From Rhizobiaceae bacterium (GTDB taxonomy: Bacteria; Pseudomonadota; Alphaproteobacteria; Rhizobiales; Rhizobiaceae), in NCBI GenBank assembly GCA_004299545.1, contig SCRB01000403.1:1-12110 (forward strand): a stretch of 12,110 nucleotides of DNA, in the 5' to 3' direction. This document shows, in pieces, positions 1 to 7,209 of this stretch. How positions within the stretch are numbered: the stretch's first letter is position 1; every line of letters starts with the position of its first letter. The notes under the pieces are model-generated. The model was not told the origin of the DNA and searched no databases. It saw only the letters and a list, made by a program, of their open reading frames with translations. The position numbers and the translations under genes were made by a program.

Positions 1-621
1 CCGGCCGACGATGCCGAACCCTCGTTCCACCAGGATGCTTGACCATTGCCGATAGCCAGAAGCTCAATCAGCGCAAGGTTGGCAGGGTCGCGGATGAAGA
101 CGCGGTGTCCGGGTGCAATCTCATCGGGCAGCGACACCACGCTGGCGAATGTTGCCGCAAGATTGTTGCAGGCTTCCACCGTTCCAAAAATGATATGCGC
201 GATCCATGGAAGGAGCGAGACAATGTTTTCGTTATAATGGTGTGCTTCCGTCCAGGCGACGTCGCTGAATGGCCGCCGCTTTGGATCGACGCAGAAGCCT
301 TTCTCGGTCACATACACCGCCTCCACGCGTGACCCACCATGAACGAACCCGTCCCGTATCTTCAGCAGCGAGATGAAAAATGGCGCATGACTGATATAGG
401 CTTCCGCCAGGACAGGCGGAAGCGCATGCCGCGCGATAAGGTCTGCCGCCGTGCGCGGGCTGTCGCGGCCGACCACCGCCATCTTGGTAAATCCAGGCGG
501 AACCGCGCGGGCGCGCCGAACTCTCTCTTGGGCTTCATCCAGAAGCCGCACGCGTGTATTCCACACCGTGGCGATGATTTCCTGGAGAAGATCGAAAACC
601 GAGCGCGCCACGGTGACGAGG
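1..621 (-). pseudogene. HEPN-like helical protein, 5' end lost to an IS and 3' end beyond the window
   Basis: One minus-strand frame stays open from the IS edge to position 1, about 206 codons, with helix-rich residues typical of a real protein. It has no convincing start: the first ATG in frame lies well inside, and the frame simply emerges from the IS. The plus-strand bases 339-356 encode, on the minus strand, R-D-G-F-V-H followed by G, which matches the R-x4-H signature of HEPN ribonucleases. It is preceded by a hydrophobic helix (FFISLLKI) as in that fold. Downstream are motifs such as HHYNENIVSLLPWIAHIIFG and a longer helical stretch. What is seen is the open frame and the motif; HEPN membership is inferred, since R-x4-H is short. 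The gene is probably inactive because its N-terminus is separated by the IS. Another possibility is an unrelated helical protein with a chance motif. I do not recognise a specific family. Confidence 0.5.
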
Positions 622-648
622 TGTCCGTCGTCAGGGATTTTGGGACCA
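622..648 (+). repeat. IS terminal inverted repeat (orfB side)
   Basis: It begins TGTCCGTCGTCAG and contains TGGGACCA at 641-648. It pairs with the reverse complement of 2107-2133. Confidence 0.75.
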
Positions 649-695
649 CTGGCGGCGTGAGCTAACGGAGGCTCTGGGCCATCAGGGTTGTCATA

Positions 696-1676
696 TTAGG
701 CGGCCGCTTTTCGATGAAGCAAGCGGCGTTTTCTGATGGTTTCGCGTTTGATCCTTTCTCTTTCCAGCATGACGATGTCGCCGCGCCCGAAGTAGACGTC
801 GGCCGGAGTGAGATTGCCGATACTCTCGTGGTATCGGCGGTGGTTGTAATGGTCGACGAAGGTGGTGATCTGCCGCTCGAGATTGCCTGGCAGGAAGTAG
901 TTTTCGAGCAGGATGCGGTTCTTCAGCGTCCGGTGCCATCGCTCGATCTTGCCCTGGGTCTGGGGATGGCAGGGCGCACCACGCGTATGTTGCATGCCTT
1001 TGTCGGATAGCCATGCGGCCAGGTCGGAAGAGACGTAGGACGGGCCGTTGTCGGACAACAGCCGCGGCCGCTGTACCACCCTGGCGCTGCCGCAGCCGGA
1101 AGCCTGCAGCGCCATGGTCAGCGTGTCGGTGACGTCCCCGGCCTTCATCGTGGTGCACAGCTTCCAGGCAATGATGTAGCGGGAGAAGTCGTCGAGCACG
1201 GTCGAGAGATAGAACCATCCCCAGCCGATCACCTTCAGATAGGTAAAATCGGTCTGCCAGAGTTGGTTCGGCGCTGTCGTCTTGTCATGGAACTCGTCGG
1301 CGGCCTTGATGACGATGAAGGCCGGACTGGTGATCAGGTCGTGGGCCTTGAGCAGGCGGTAGACCGAGGATTCCGAGATGAAGTAGCCCCTCGTGTCGGT
1401 GAAGGTGACCGCCAGTTCTCGGGGCGACAGCTCCGGCTTGTTCAACGCCAGCTCAATGATCTGGTCGCGCTTCTCCTCGGGGATGCGGTTCCAGACCCGG
1501 TTCGGCCGGGGTCTGCGGTCTTCCAGCGCATCGATGCCACCAGCAAGGAAGCGGTCATACCAACGGTTGAAGGTCGATCGCGGAACGCCGAGCTTTTGCA
1601 ATGTGCGCCGCGCCGACAGGTGCGAGTTCTCGACCAGCCGGATGATCTCCTGCTTCTCGGATGCGGGGTATCTCAT
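696..1676 (-). CDS. IS3-family transposase OrfB (DDE integrase domain)
   Basis: A 326-residue catalytic subunit of the insertion sequence, which cuts and joins the element's ends. The N-terminal 110 residues hold a helix-turn-helix region (VPRSTFNRWYDRFLAGG) and an HTH_21-like linker. The rve-type integrase core follows, with the catalytic triad at D143 (WQTDFTYLKV), D209 (LLSDNGPSYV) and E245 (HPQTQGKIERWHR). The last two are separated by 35 residues, the classic DD(35)E spacing. The end of the core shows YNHRRYHESIGNLTPADVYFG, typical of IS3 transposases. Its ATG overlaps the orfA stop as ATGA. It is more likely expressed mainly as an OrfAB fusion after a -1 shift on the A7 run upstream. 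There is no internal stop, so the enzyme is probably functional. Confidence 0.93.
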   Translation of the reverse strand: MRYPASEKQEIIRLVENSHLSARRTLQKLGVPRSTFNRWYDRFLAGGIDALEDRRPRPNRVWNRIPEEKRDQIIELALNKPELSPRELAVTFTDTRGYFISESSVYRLLKAHDLITSPAFIVIKAADEFHDKTTAPNQLWQTDFTYLKVIGWGWFYLSTVLDDFSRYIIAWKLCTTMKAGDVTDTLTMALQASGCGSARVVQRPRLLSDNGPSYVSSDLAAWLSDKGMQHTRGAPCHPQTQGKIERWHRTLKNRILLENYFLPGNLERQITTFVDHYNHRRYHESIGNLTPADVYFGRGDIVMLERERIKRETIRKRRLLHRKAAA

Positions 1677-2047
1677 TCGTCGTTGCCCCCATCCGCGATC
1701 ATGCTTTTTTTAAGAATCCGCAATTCCAGCGCCTGTTCGGCGACGACCTCCTTGAGATCGCGAGCCTCCTTGCGCAGCACCTTCACCTCGTCGCTGGTGG
1801 CGGCACGGGCGGTATCGCCGGCCAGGCGCTTCTTGCCGGCTTCCAGGAATTCCTTCGACCATGTGTAATACAGGCTCTCGGCAATCCCCTCGCGACGGCA
1901 CAGCGCCGCGATCGACTCCTCGCCGCGAAGGCCCTCCAGCACGATGCGGATCTTCTCCTCGGCCGAATACTGCTTGCGGGTCGCGCGGCGGATGTCCTTG
2001 ATGACCTGCTCTGCCGGCGCTTTTCCGGTTCCGGATTTCTGTCTCAT
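1673..2047 (-). CDS. IS3-family transposase OrfA (HTH DNA-binding subunit)
   Basis: A 124-residue protein. Residues about 25-75 form an HTH_Tnp_1/IS911-type helix-turn-helix (KQYSAEEKIRIVLEGLRGEE, then IAALCRREGIAESLYYTWSK). A basic, leucine-rich coiled coil follows (about 90-115, EARDLKEVVAEQALELRILK) of the kind used by IS3 proteins to multimerise. A good ribosome-binding site, AAGGAG, lies 5 bases before the ATG. It binds the terminal repeats, regulates transposition, and supplies the N-terminus of the OrfAB fusion. Its stop overlaps the orfB start. Confidence 0.9.
   Translation of the reverse strand: MRQKSGTGKAPAEQVIKDIRRATRKQYSAEEKIRIVLEGLRGEESIAALCRREGIAESLYYTWSKEFLEAGKKRLAGDTARAATSDEVKVLRKEARDLKEVVAEQALELRILKKSMIADGGNDE
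1704..1711 (-). promoter_or_regulatory. Probable -1 ribosomal frameshift site (A7 run) joining orfA to orfB
   Basis: On the minus strand the orfA codons read CTT AAA AAA AGC across a run of seven A. Slipping back one base gives AAA AAG CAT GAT and a frame open through GWGQRR into the orfB start, so a fused OrfAB transposase results. Programmed -1 shifting on A-rich heptamers is established for IS3 elements. I infer it here from the frame relation and have not folded a downstream stimulatory structure. Confidence 0.7.
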
Positions 2048-2106
2048 CTTCGCTCCTTTGAAAGGCTACGATGAACCAGAAATCCTCCGCTCTCAGTTAA
2101 GCCACT

Positions 2107-2133
2107 TGGTCCCATCAGCGCTGACGCCGGACA
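2107..2133 (-). repeat. IS terminal inverted repeat (orfA side)
   Basis: Read on the minus strand it begins TGTCCGGCGTCAG and contains TGGGACCA. It is the partner of 622-648, with 22 of 27 positions matching by eye. Confidence 0.75.
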
Positions 2134-2241
2134 CCATTGGTGCCACTCCTTGCTGTCCCATAACGGCATCAGCAAAAGGCTTCTATCGCCGATAGCGTCG
2201 GGATTTAGATAGGTGATTTTCTTAAGTTCGGCTCGTTCCAT
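2134..2241 (-). pseudogene. 5' stub of an unidentified gene cut by the IS
   Basis: An ATG at 2241 opens a frame of 36 codons (starting MERAELKKITYLNPDAIGDR) that runs straight into the IS end and would continue as nonsense through the terminal repeat. The residues look protein-like, but no family is recognised and no strong ribosome-binding site precedes the ATG. It could be the missing N-terminus of the frame at 1-621. However, the frames do not join when the IS is removed and no target duplication exists, so DNA would have to have been deleted as well. It may equally be a separate gene. Confidence 0.35.
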
Positions 2242-2374
2242 CGGCCAACGCCCAGCATTTAGTATCAGCCATCACATTTAATGCCACCGGCGAAAAACGT
2301 CGGGGCAATGTGCGCCTCGCACCGATTCCATGCCTAATTAATTCGGCAACTGTCATATGCCCCCTCGATAGAGA
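2242..2374. other. Intergenic, relatively AT-rich, no gene seen
   Basis: This is the gap between the 3' end of the Mrr-like gene and the IS-truncated stub. I see no convincing terminator hairpin, RNA gene or further reading frame. Base composition is lower in G+C than the transporter region, suggesting acquired DNA. Confidence 0.4.
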
Positions 2375-3210
2375 CTACATATCGGACTGTATGCGCTTAA
2401 GACGGTCGTGAAGGCGATTCTCGATCTTGCGGTCGTTGAGCGGGATGTAATGGGCGATGTACCTGATCTCTTGGGTAAAACTGCACTGAATTAGTTGGGC
2501 ATTCTGAAAGCTTTCAACCATGTACAGCTCCATCAAACCCTTGCTTACCCTCGCGCAGTAAAAATATCTCAAGGGAAAATACTGGAAATAGTATCCGCCG
2601 ACCTTGGGTGCGCGGGGGCCAATCGGGAGATCGATTATATCGGACTCGAAACTTTCACCGGTTATTACGTTTTCATAGCGAACAGGCTTCGAGAAAGAGG
2701 AAGCTTCGATTCTTGCATTGCCACGTAACGTCTTGGCCTCCGTGCCGGTGAACCGCACTTCGATCTGACAAACGCGACCATTTCGAGCAAAATAGGTATC
2801 AGGAGCGGTCAACACCTCGTCGACGGGAATATGCAGCGATCGGGCGGCGTTTAGCTGGATGTCGCAAGGTCCATATGGTGTCGCTTGGCTGTCTTGATGG
2901 CGCCGGATTGGAAGCCACTTGTCGAGACGAAGACTGCTTTATTAGCACCGATGTCCGTTACCTTGGTAACGAAAGCGTCGATCTGGTCGACCGATACCGC
3001 GCGCTTCTTATCCTTAACTTCGAAAGCAATGATAACCTTGTGCATTCCGAACTTATGGGTGACGAGCACATCGAATTGGCGACCATCTACGGTCACGTCC
3101 CACTCCACATCCGCTTCAGGCATGGTGCGCCTGTTGAGGCCGGCTGTCAGCAGTTCAATGAAGATGTCGTTGGAAATCATTTTCAGGCTCGTAAGATCGA
3201 TTCCGGTCAC
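2375..3210 (-). pseudogene. Mrr-like restriction-endonuclease-fold protein, split by a frameshift
   Basis: Two adjacent minus-strand frames read as one protein. The first (3210 to 2851) holds a PD-(D/E)xK nuclease core of the Mrr type. From the GTG at 3210 it has D47 in QFDVLV, E64 and K66 in AFEVKDKK, then QIDAFVTKVTDIGANKAVFV and STSGFQSGAIKTAKRHHMDL, which matches the end of the Mrr_cat domain. It stops five residues later. The second frame (to 2375) is already open there and continues CDIQLNAARSLHIPVDEVLT and about 140 further residues with a beta-rich C-terminus. Adding one base near 2866 joins them into about 278 residues. The second frame has no ATG start near its beginning. The likely start is the GTG at 3210 or the ATG at 3180; neither has a strong ribosome-binding site. 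The family cuts or binds DNA, often modified DNA, in defence. Here it is either a decayed gene or a sequencing error. Confidence 0.75.
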
Positions 3211-3398
3211 CCATCACCAGACGGTGCCAGTTGCTGGCGGTCAACTTTGGGCGGGAGTTCTCCAAAGCTTCTATTGCCACCATTCTTTTTGACCCCGTCT
3301 GACCGTCGCACAGGACCCGAAAGACAATTGAAAGCAAGTCACTTCTCGGAGAACGCCGGGTCGGTCTTGGTTGGAATTAACACACGAAGATTCTGACG
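3211..3398. other. Intergenic region upstream of the Mrr-like gene
   Basis: 188 bases separate the end of the 487-residue gene from the GTG start of the Mrr-like gene. This is long enough for a separate promoter, so the nuclease-like gene need not belong to the upstream operon. I see no RNA gene, terminator or repeat that I would defend. Confidence 0.35.
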
Positions 3399-4862
3399 CT
3401 AGACCGACCGATATTTCATGACAAGGTACATATCCGTCGACGGATCGAAGGGCAGATAGACCCGGCTATCGCTGAGCCAATCTCCGCCCGTTTTCAGGAC
3501 CTGCGAAGCACGCGCATACGGTTGAAATTGCGAGAGGAGCCGATTCCACGCCGTGATCATGTCGGTCAGAGAGACGTGCCATTGATCATTGAGCTGGCCC
3601 AAATCGTGTCGGATTGAATCCTGGACGGCGTCCCGCTCCGCTTGATCCATGCATTCGCACGCATAGCCAACGACTGCGTAGTCCAGATCTGACCAGTTTG
3701 CCTCAAAAAGATGCGTGGCCGGGTTGGCACGGTCGAACTGCCAGTCGGCCCAGAGATTGTGCGTGAGTGTCCATAGGGCGCTTCTGCGCTCGGGGCATGC
3801 GAGGGCGCGAAACGCCGCCAGGCATTCGGCAACACTGCGCCGACCCTGATCCGGACCGGGCTTCTTGGGAGACAGCACGATCGAATTGACGTAGGCCGGA
3901 ATTGCATGCTCTGGCGCATTTGCGAGGCAATGACCAAGCGGAACCTGGAGTGCTGGATACCGTTGTGGATAAGCGTTGAAAAATCTCATCCAGCCGATCC
4001 AGCGCTGCTCGTCGCGGGCAACCTTGTCCAGAATAACCGCCAATAGCCTTGCCTCACTGCTAGGCGGCACGTGAAGAGGCTCGCGGTTCGTGAGAGTTTC
4101 GTAGACGCTTGCGAATTCGATGAATGCGTTGCGGCTCTCGCCTCCGATTTCAAGTCGCTGTTCAGTCCTCAGGGTGCGGGCCACGAGCATCGCAACTCCC
4201 GTTTGCCGAACCCCGGCGAGCGCAGTGACGAGGCGATCACGATCAAATTGAAAGAGAAAACGAACGGCTTGCGTTTGCACAGCATTGGGAAAAATAAGTT
4301 GCCGGAACGGCATCCAACGCTCGCCGATCGTGCTCCAGTCGCCAGCCTCTTCAGCGTCCTTCAAATGTTGGCTGGCTTCGCTTTCCCAGATGGGAACCAG
4401 TTGCATGTCACGTTGGGCGAATTCGACCGCAAGAGACCCAACAATTCGCCCGAAAGCTTCCGCGAGGTCAACATTGCGGCCGATGAGCCCCGAAAGGAGA
4501 GGCCAGAGTTGATTCTGATAGTCGAGTGCCTGTGCCGTGACTACTATCGACGTCAATTTCTCTTGCCTTGGGTCATCTCCGGGACGCCACCTTGACACCG
4601 CGTTCTTGAACCAGCGGATCAGTGCAGCGCAACGCGTAACATCAGCAGGCTGAACAGGTAGTCTCGCCTGTGCCCTCCGCAGCACGTCAAAATCCTGATA
4701 TAAGGCATCGAACAGGGAGTTGCTGACGTCGAAGTCGAACAAGGCTTCGAGCGGTCGCTCTGCATCGACAATATCGGTGAGAAGCCTGTCCGGTGGCGCT
4801 GAACCTCCTGCCGCAACGGACTCTCGCACCGATTCGACAATAAGATCATGATAGGCACTCAT
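3399..4862 (-). CDS. Unrecognised 487-residue helical protein, coupled to the VPA1262-like gene
   Basis: I do not recognise a family. The chosen start is the ATG at 4862, which overlaps the stop of the upstream gene as ATGA and implies translational coupling; an ATG at 4874 would add four residues. The protein is soluble, with no signal peptide or membrane segment. It is rich in long helices and aromatic residues (for example ALDYQNQLWPLLSGLIGRNV and RFLFQFDRDRLVTALAGVRQ), suggesting a helical or helical-repeat fold. No Walker, PD-(D/E)xK, HEPN or DDE motif is visible. The C-terminal half has many tryptophans (WTLTHNLWADWQFD, SDLDYAVVGYACECMDQAE). Overlap with the previous gene suggests the two products form a complex or are needed in fixed ratio. 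A defence role is inferred only from context. Confidence 0.8.
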   Translation of the reverse strand: MSAYHDLIVESVRESVAAGGSAPPDRLLTDIVDAERPLEALFDFDVSNSLFDALYQDFDVLRRAQARLPVQPADVTRCAALIRWFKNAVSRWRPGDDPRQEKLTSIVVTAQALDYQNQLWPLLSGLIGRNVDLAEAFGRIVGSLAVEFAQRDMQLVPIWESEASQHLKDAEEAGDWSTIGERWMPFRQLIFPNAVQTQAVRFLFQFDRDRLVTALAGVRQTGVAMLVARTLRTEQRLEIGGESRNAFIEFASVYETLTNREPLHVPPSSEARLLAVILDKVARDEQRWIGWMRFFNAYPQRYPALQVPLGHCLANAPEHAIPAYVNSIVLSPKKPGPDQGRRSVAECLAAFRALACPERRSALWTLTHNLWADWQFDRANPATHLFEANWSDLDYAVVGYACECMDQAERDAVQDSIRHDLGQLNDQWHVSLTDMITAWNRLLSQFQPYARASQVLKTGGDWLSDSRVYLPFDPSTDMYLVMKYRSV

Positions 4863-6553
4863 GGCGCCTTCCAAATCAGGTGCTCTGGCTGGTCAAGTAC
4901 GTTCCAGAGTTCGTCGAATGCATCAGCGATGAGTTGGCCATCATCTACACGCTGAAGTATATGGTGCTGCCGCCCCATGCTGTTGACTGACGTTCCGAGA
5001 GACCATGCAAGCGCCCCGCCATTCCTCTGCGGGAAGATCAGAAAGCGGTCATGAAACGCCCAGCCGGCCGGCCCGACTTTCATTCGGAATTCGAGATTGA
5101 GTCCCCGCAGGTTCGAATTGGCAGCCCGGAAAACGTCACGCTGCGCATCGGCAAATGAGTACTGTGGCGTTCTCGACTTACTCAAGGAGGCCAATGTGGT
5201 CTTTATGCATGCCGCCAACCGTGCCGATACCTTTGCACCTGCCGTCACCCGACGCGGTGGAGGAATGGCCTGGGCGGCAGTCAGTGCCCGTAGTGGCGCG
5301 CTGGCATGAACACAATAGAACAGCGTTCGCAGGACATCATCGGCGTTGAGATAAGGGTCCCATAGCCATGCGCCATATTCCCCGTAGCGATTTATGAGAG
5401 TACGAACGTCTTCAAGCGCCCGTTCATGCTGGTCAAACGGGCCAACTCGCGGCCTGTATTGAACAAATATCTTTTCAGCGGCAAGGCGGGCCGCTTCATC
5501 ACGATAAATGCGCCTTCTCGTCCAATCTTCCATGCGATCATCAATCACGGGACCGATTGTGGTCGGGCTGCCGCGCGACAGAGCAACGCGTATTGACTGG
5601 TTGTTGCCCGACGTATCTTTGAGGATGAACACGCGTGGTTCAGGGTCGATAGCGTGCATGGTCAGGCCGATCCTGCGTATGAACGCTGTTTTGCCCGTTG
5701 CGGCGAGAACAAGCCCATTCAGATCGTCCCAAATCGTTCCCCGCAGCATTCCTGGTCCGTCAGCCATCGGGAGCACCATCGAGGTGCCGCCTCGTATTTC
5801 GGCGGAGGCATATCCAACGACCACATTGTCGAATTCCATGCCGCATGTGGCTCTGAGGGCACGGGGGATCGCCTTGGGGTGCCATGCAAGGTTCACCGTC
5901 GCGTCACCAGAAACGCGGTCGCGGCCGAACCGGGTGACAATGATCGAAGCAGGAATCTGAAAGATGAGGTTCCCTAGGCGGTCCGACAGACTTGCGATAC
6001 TGATGGGAACGCGCTCGGCAATGGCCGCGGAAAGCTCCTGCAAGGTAACCGGACTGTCGATGAGTGATTGAAGCGTAGTTTTCTCGGGATCGGCCAGCTC
6101 AAGGATGTATGAGCCAGCCCAGAAGTTGTTCTTGAGAACGTGATTCCACGCGGCCGGCGTCGTAGCGTCAGCCGGGACGAATTGGGGCGGCGCGGCAACA
6201 ACTGGTCCAACATGCAGCAGGGAACCAGACGGCTTCCATTCGCCGGCATTCTCAAGAGCATCGAACGATTGGATCACCCCAGCAAGTGGAAAGAGGGATC
6301 GCTTTATGCCGAATGTCCAACCCTTCAGTGATCCAAGGCGTATCCGCTTTCCCAGGTATTCTGCCTTGGAAGCCGTTGTCTCACCGTGCTCTTCCGCTAC
6401 GAAAATTGAGAACACGTTGAACGGCGTCGGGTCGCCGCCACGCACCACAAATATCTCCGTAGCTTCCACATGGGTGTGGAATCCGACCACTCCGGAAGCG
6501 GTCAAGCGTGCAAACTCGGCCTTTGCCTGAGCAATATTCAGCCCCACGGTCAT
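4859..6553 (-). CDS. Large protein resembling the VPA1262 family, PLD-like C-terminal region
   Basis: A 564-residue protein. The ATG at 6553 is chosen because AAGGGGG lies just upstream; an upstream extension to 6640 would run across the divergent promoter region. The N-terminal part is a mixed alpha/beta region (VVGFHTHVEATEIFVV, FNVFSIFVAEEHG) that I associate, from memory, with VPA1262-family N-terminal domains. The C-terminal part looks phospholipase-D-like: AWLWDPYLNADDVL near residues 394-408, then GWAFHDRFLIF around 497-507 and AWSLGTSVNSMGRQHHILQ around 516-534. In PLD enzymes the catalytic motif is HxK; here it reads H-D-R, so the fold may be kept with an altered or lost active site. 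It overlaps the next gene by ATGA and is divergent from a HEPN-like gene. Family assignment is tentative, and a search is needed to confirm it. Confidence 0.6.
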   Translation of the reverse strand: MTVGLNIAQAKAEFARLTASGVVGFHTHVEATEIFVVRGGDPTPFNVFSIFVAEEHGETTASKAEYLGKRIRLGSLKGWTFGIKRSLFPLAGVIQSFDALENAGEWKPSGSLLHVGPVVAAPPQFVPADATTPAAWNHVLKNNFWAGSYILELADPEKTTLQSLIDSPVTLQELSAAIAERVPISIASLSDRLGNLIFQIPASIIVTRFGRDRVSGDATVNLAWHPKAIPRALRATCGMEFDNVVVGYASAEIRGGTSMVLPMADGPGMLRGTIWDDLNGLVLAATGKTAFIRRIGLTMHAIDPEPRVFILKDTSGNNQSIRVALSRGSPTTIGPVIDDRMEDWTRRRIYRDEAARLAAEKIFVQYRPRVGPFDQHERALEDVRTLINRYGEYGAWLWDPYLNADDVLRTLFYCVHASAPLRALTAAQAIPPPRRVTAGAKVSARLAACIKTTLASLSKSRTPQYSFADAQRDVFRAANSNLRGLNLEFRMKVGPAGWAFHDRFLIFPQRNGGALAWSLGTSVNSMGRQHHILQRVDDGQLIADAFDELWNVLDQPEHLIWKAP

Positions 6554-6562
6554 TGTCCCCCT

Positions 6563-6593
6563 TGAAGACTGCTTGAGCGACTGTGCGTCTTCA
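6563..6593. repeat. 7-bp inverted repeat in the divergent intergenic region
   Basis: TGAAGAC at 6563-6569 and GTCTTCA at 6587-6593 are perfect complements with a 17-base loop. They sit just upstream of the ribosome-binding site of the VPA1262-like gene. This could be an operator or a 5' leader hairpin. Seven base pairs in 119 bases can also arise by chance. Confidence 0.35.
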
Positions 6594-6622
6594 GGGCACC
6601 CCCGGCCAAGTGCTTTTTTCCT

Positions 6623-6652
6623 TTGAGATCGACCGGACACCGCGGCTATATC
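6623..6652 (+). promoter_or_regulatory. Candidate promoter for the HEPN-like gene
   Basis: TTGAGA at 6623-6628 and CTATAT/TATATC at 6646-6652 are separated by 17 or 18 bases, near sigma-70 spacing, and lie 20 bases upstream of the HEPN-like start codon. No equally good promoter is seen for the leftward gene. Recognition is by eye only. Confidence 0.35.
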
Positions 6653-6672
6653 GTGCGCGTTCGGAGGCGATC

Positions 6673-7209
6673 ATGCTTAAGCCCATCTCTGCCCTGTTGA
6701 ATAGTGACCAGCGATTCGATGCCGTGGTCGTAACCGAGCCTTCCGGAGTTGTGCGCCCGATGAGCCAGGTCGATCTGCATGCGATGGTCGCGCCGCTTGA
6801 GTTGCCCGATACCGTGCCCGCCGGCGTTCGCGATGAATTTGACGTTGGGCGAAACGCATTCGTCTATTCATGGTTTTGCTACGAGTTCACCACTCTCGCT
6901 GAAAGGCACAGCTTTGCGACCCTGGAACTGGCGTTGCGGCTCCGGCTGGACGCTGCTCCTCCCGGCACAACCCGAAGCCCGGGCCTTCGGAAGCTCCTCA
7001 AGTCCGCCGTCGTGAACGGCTATTTGAAAAGAGAAAAGTACAGTGCTCCGCCGTCATTCGGCGGAGAATGTGTCTGCATCCTGGATGCCATTCCGATGCT
7101 TCGCGATCATCTCTCGCATGGAAATCCGCATCTTCTGCCCCAGGGCTCGATCGAAAGCATGAGACTTTGCCGAGAGGTGATCTGTGACCTCTTTGAAAGC
7201 AAGAGTTGA
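6673..7209 (+). CDS. HEPN-like domain protein, putative ribonuclease, divergent to the VPA1262-like operon
   Basis: A 178-residue protein. The ATG at 6673 is chosen over an upstream ATG at 6583 because GGAGG ends 7 bases before it and the extra 30 residues would occupy the promoter region. It is mostly helical: NAFVYSWFCYEFTTLAERHS and FATLELALRLRLD (about 61-93) form the first long helices, and the last helix carries R144-D-H-L-S-H149 followed by G, an R-x4-H motif as in HEPN ribonucleases. Similar small HEPN proteins act as RNA-cutting effectors or partners in toxin and abortive-infection systems; that function is known for the superfamily and only inferred here. It is transcribed away from the large two-gene operon with 119 bases between the starts, so shared regulation is plausible. 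No antitoxin-like nucleotidyltransferase is next to it. Confidence 0.65.
   Translation: MLKPISALLNSDQRFDAVVVTEPSGVVRPMSQVDLHAMVAPLELPDTVPAGVRDEFDVGRNAFVYSWFCYEFTTLAERHSFATLELALRLRLDAAPPGTTRSPGLRKLLKSAVVNGYLKREKYSAPPSFGGECVCILDAIPMLRDHLSHGNPHLLPQGSIESMRLCREVICDLFESKS

Larger units (their letters stand above)
622..2133 (-). mobile_element. IS3-family insertion sequence, about 1.5 kb
   Basis: The element contains orfA and orfB of an IS3-family transposase on the minus strand, bounded by imperfect terminal inverted repeats. Read inward, both ends begin TGTCCG, share CGTCAG at positions 8-13 and share TGGGACCA at positions 20-27, with 22 of 27 positions identical by hand alignment. Ends of the form TG...CA suit the IS3 family. 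The three to five bases flanking each end (agg on the left, cca on the right) do not form a direct repeat. So either a later IS-mediated deletion or rearrangement removed one original flank, or the boundaries are slightly off. Both flanks are broken minus-strand reading frames, consistent with the element having entered or deleted coding DNA. The transposase frames are intact, so the copy may be active. I cannot name the exact IS. Confidence 0.85.

Noticed and set aside
691..1218. A 175-codon minus-strand frame inside the transposase gene
   Set aside because: It is a shadow of orfB in another frame; the DDE triad and family motifs are all in the orfB frame.
641..2114. Shorter IS boundaries at the inner TGGGACCA matches
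   Set aside because: Similarity between the two ends continues outward to TGTCCG on both sides, so the element was extended to 622-2133. Neither choice shows a target duplication.
2375..2815. The second Mrr-region frame as an independent gene starting with TTG
   Set aside because: The frame is open well upstream of that codon, has no ATG or ribosome-binding site there, and continues naturally from the catalytic domain after a one-base shift.
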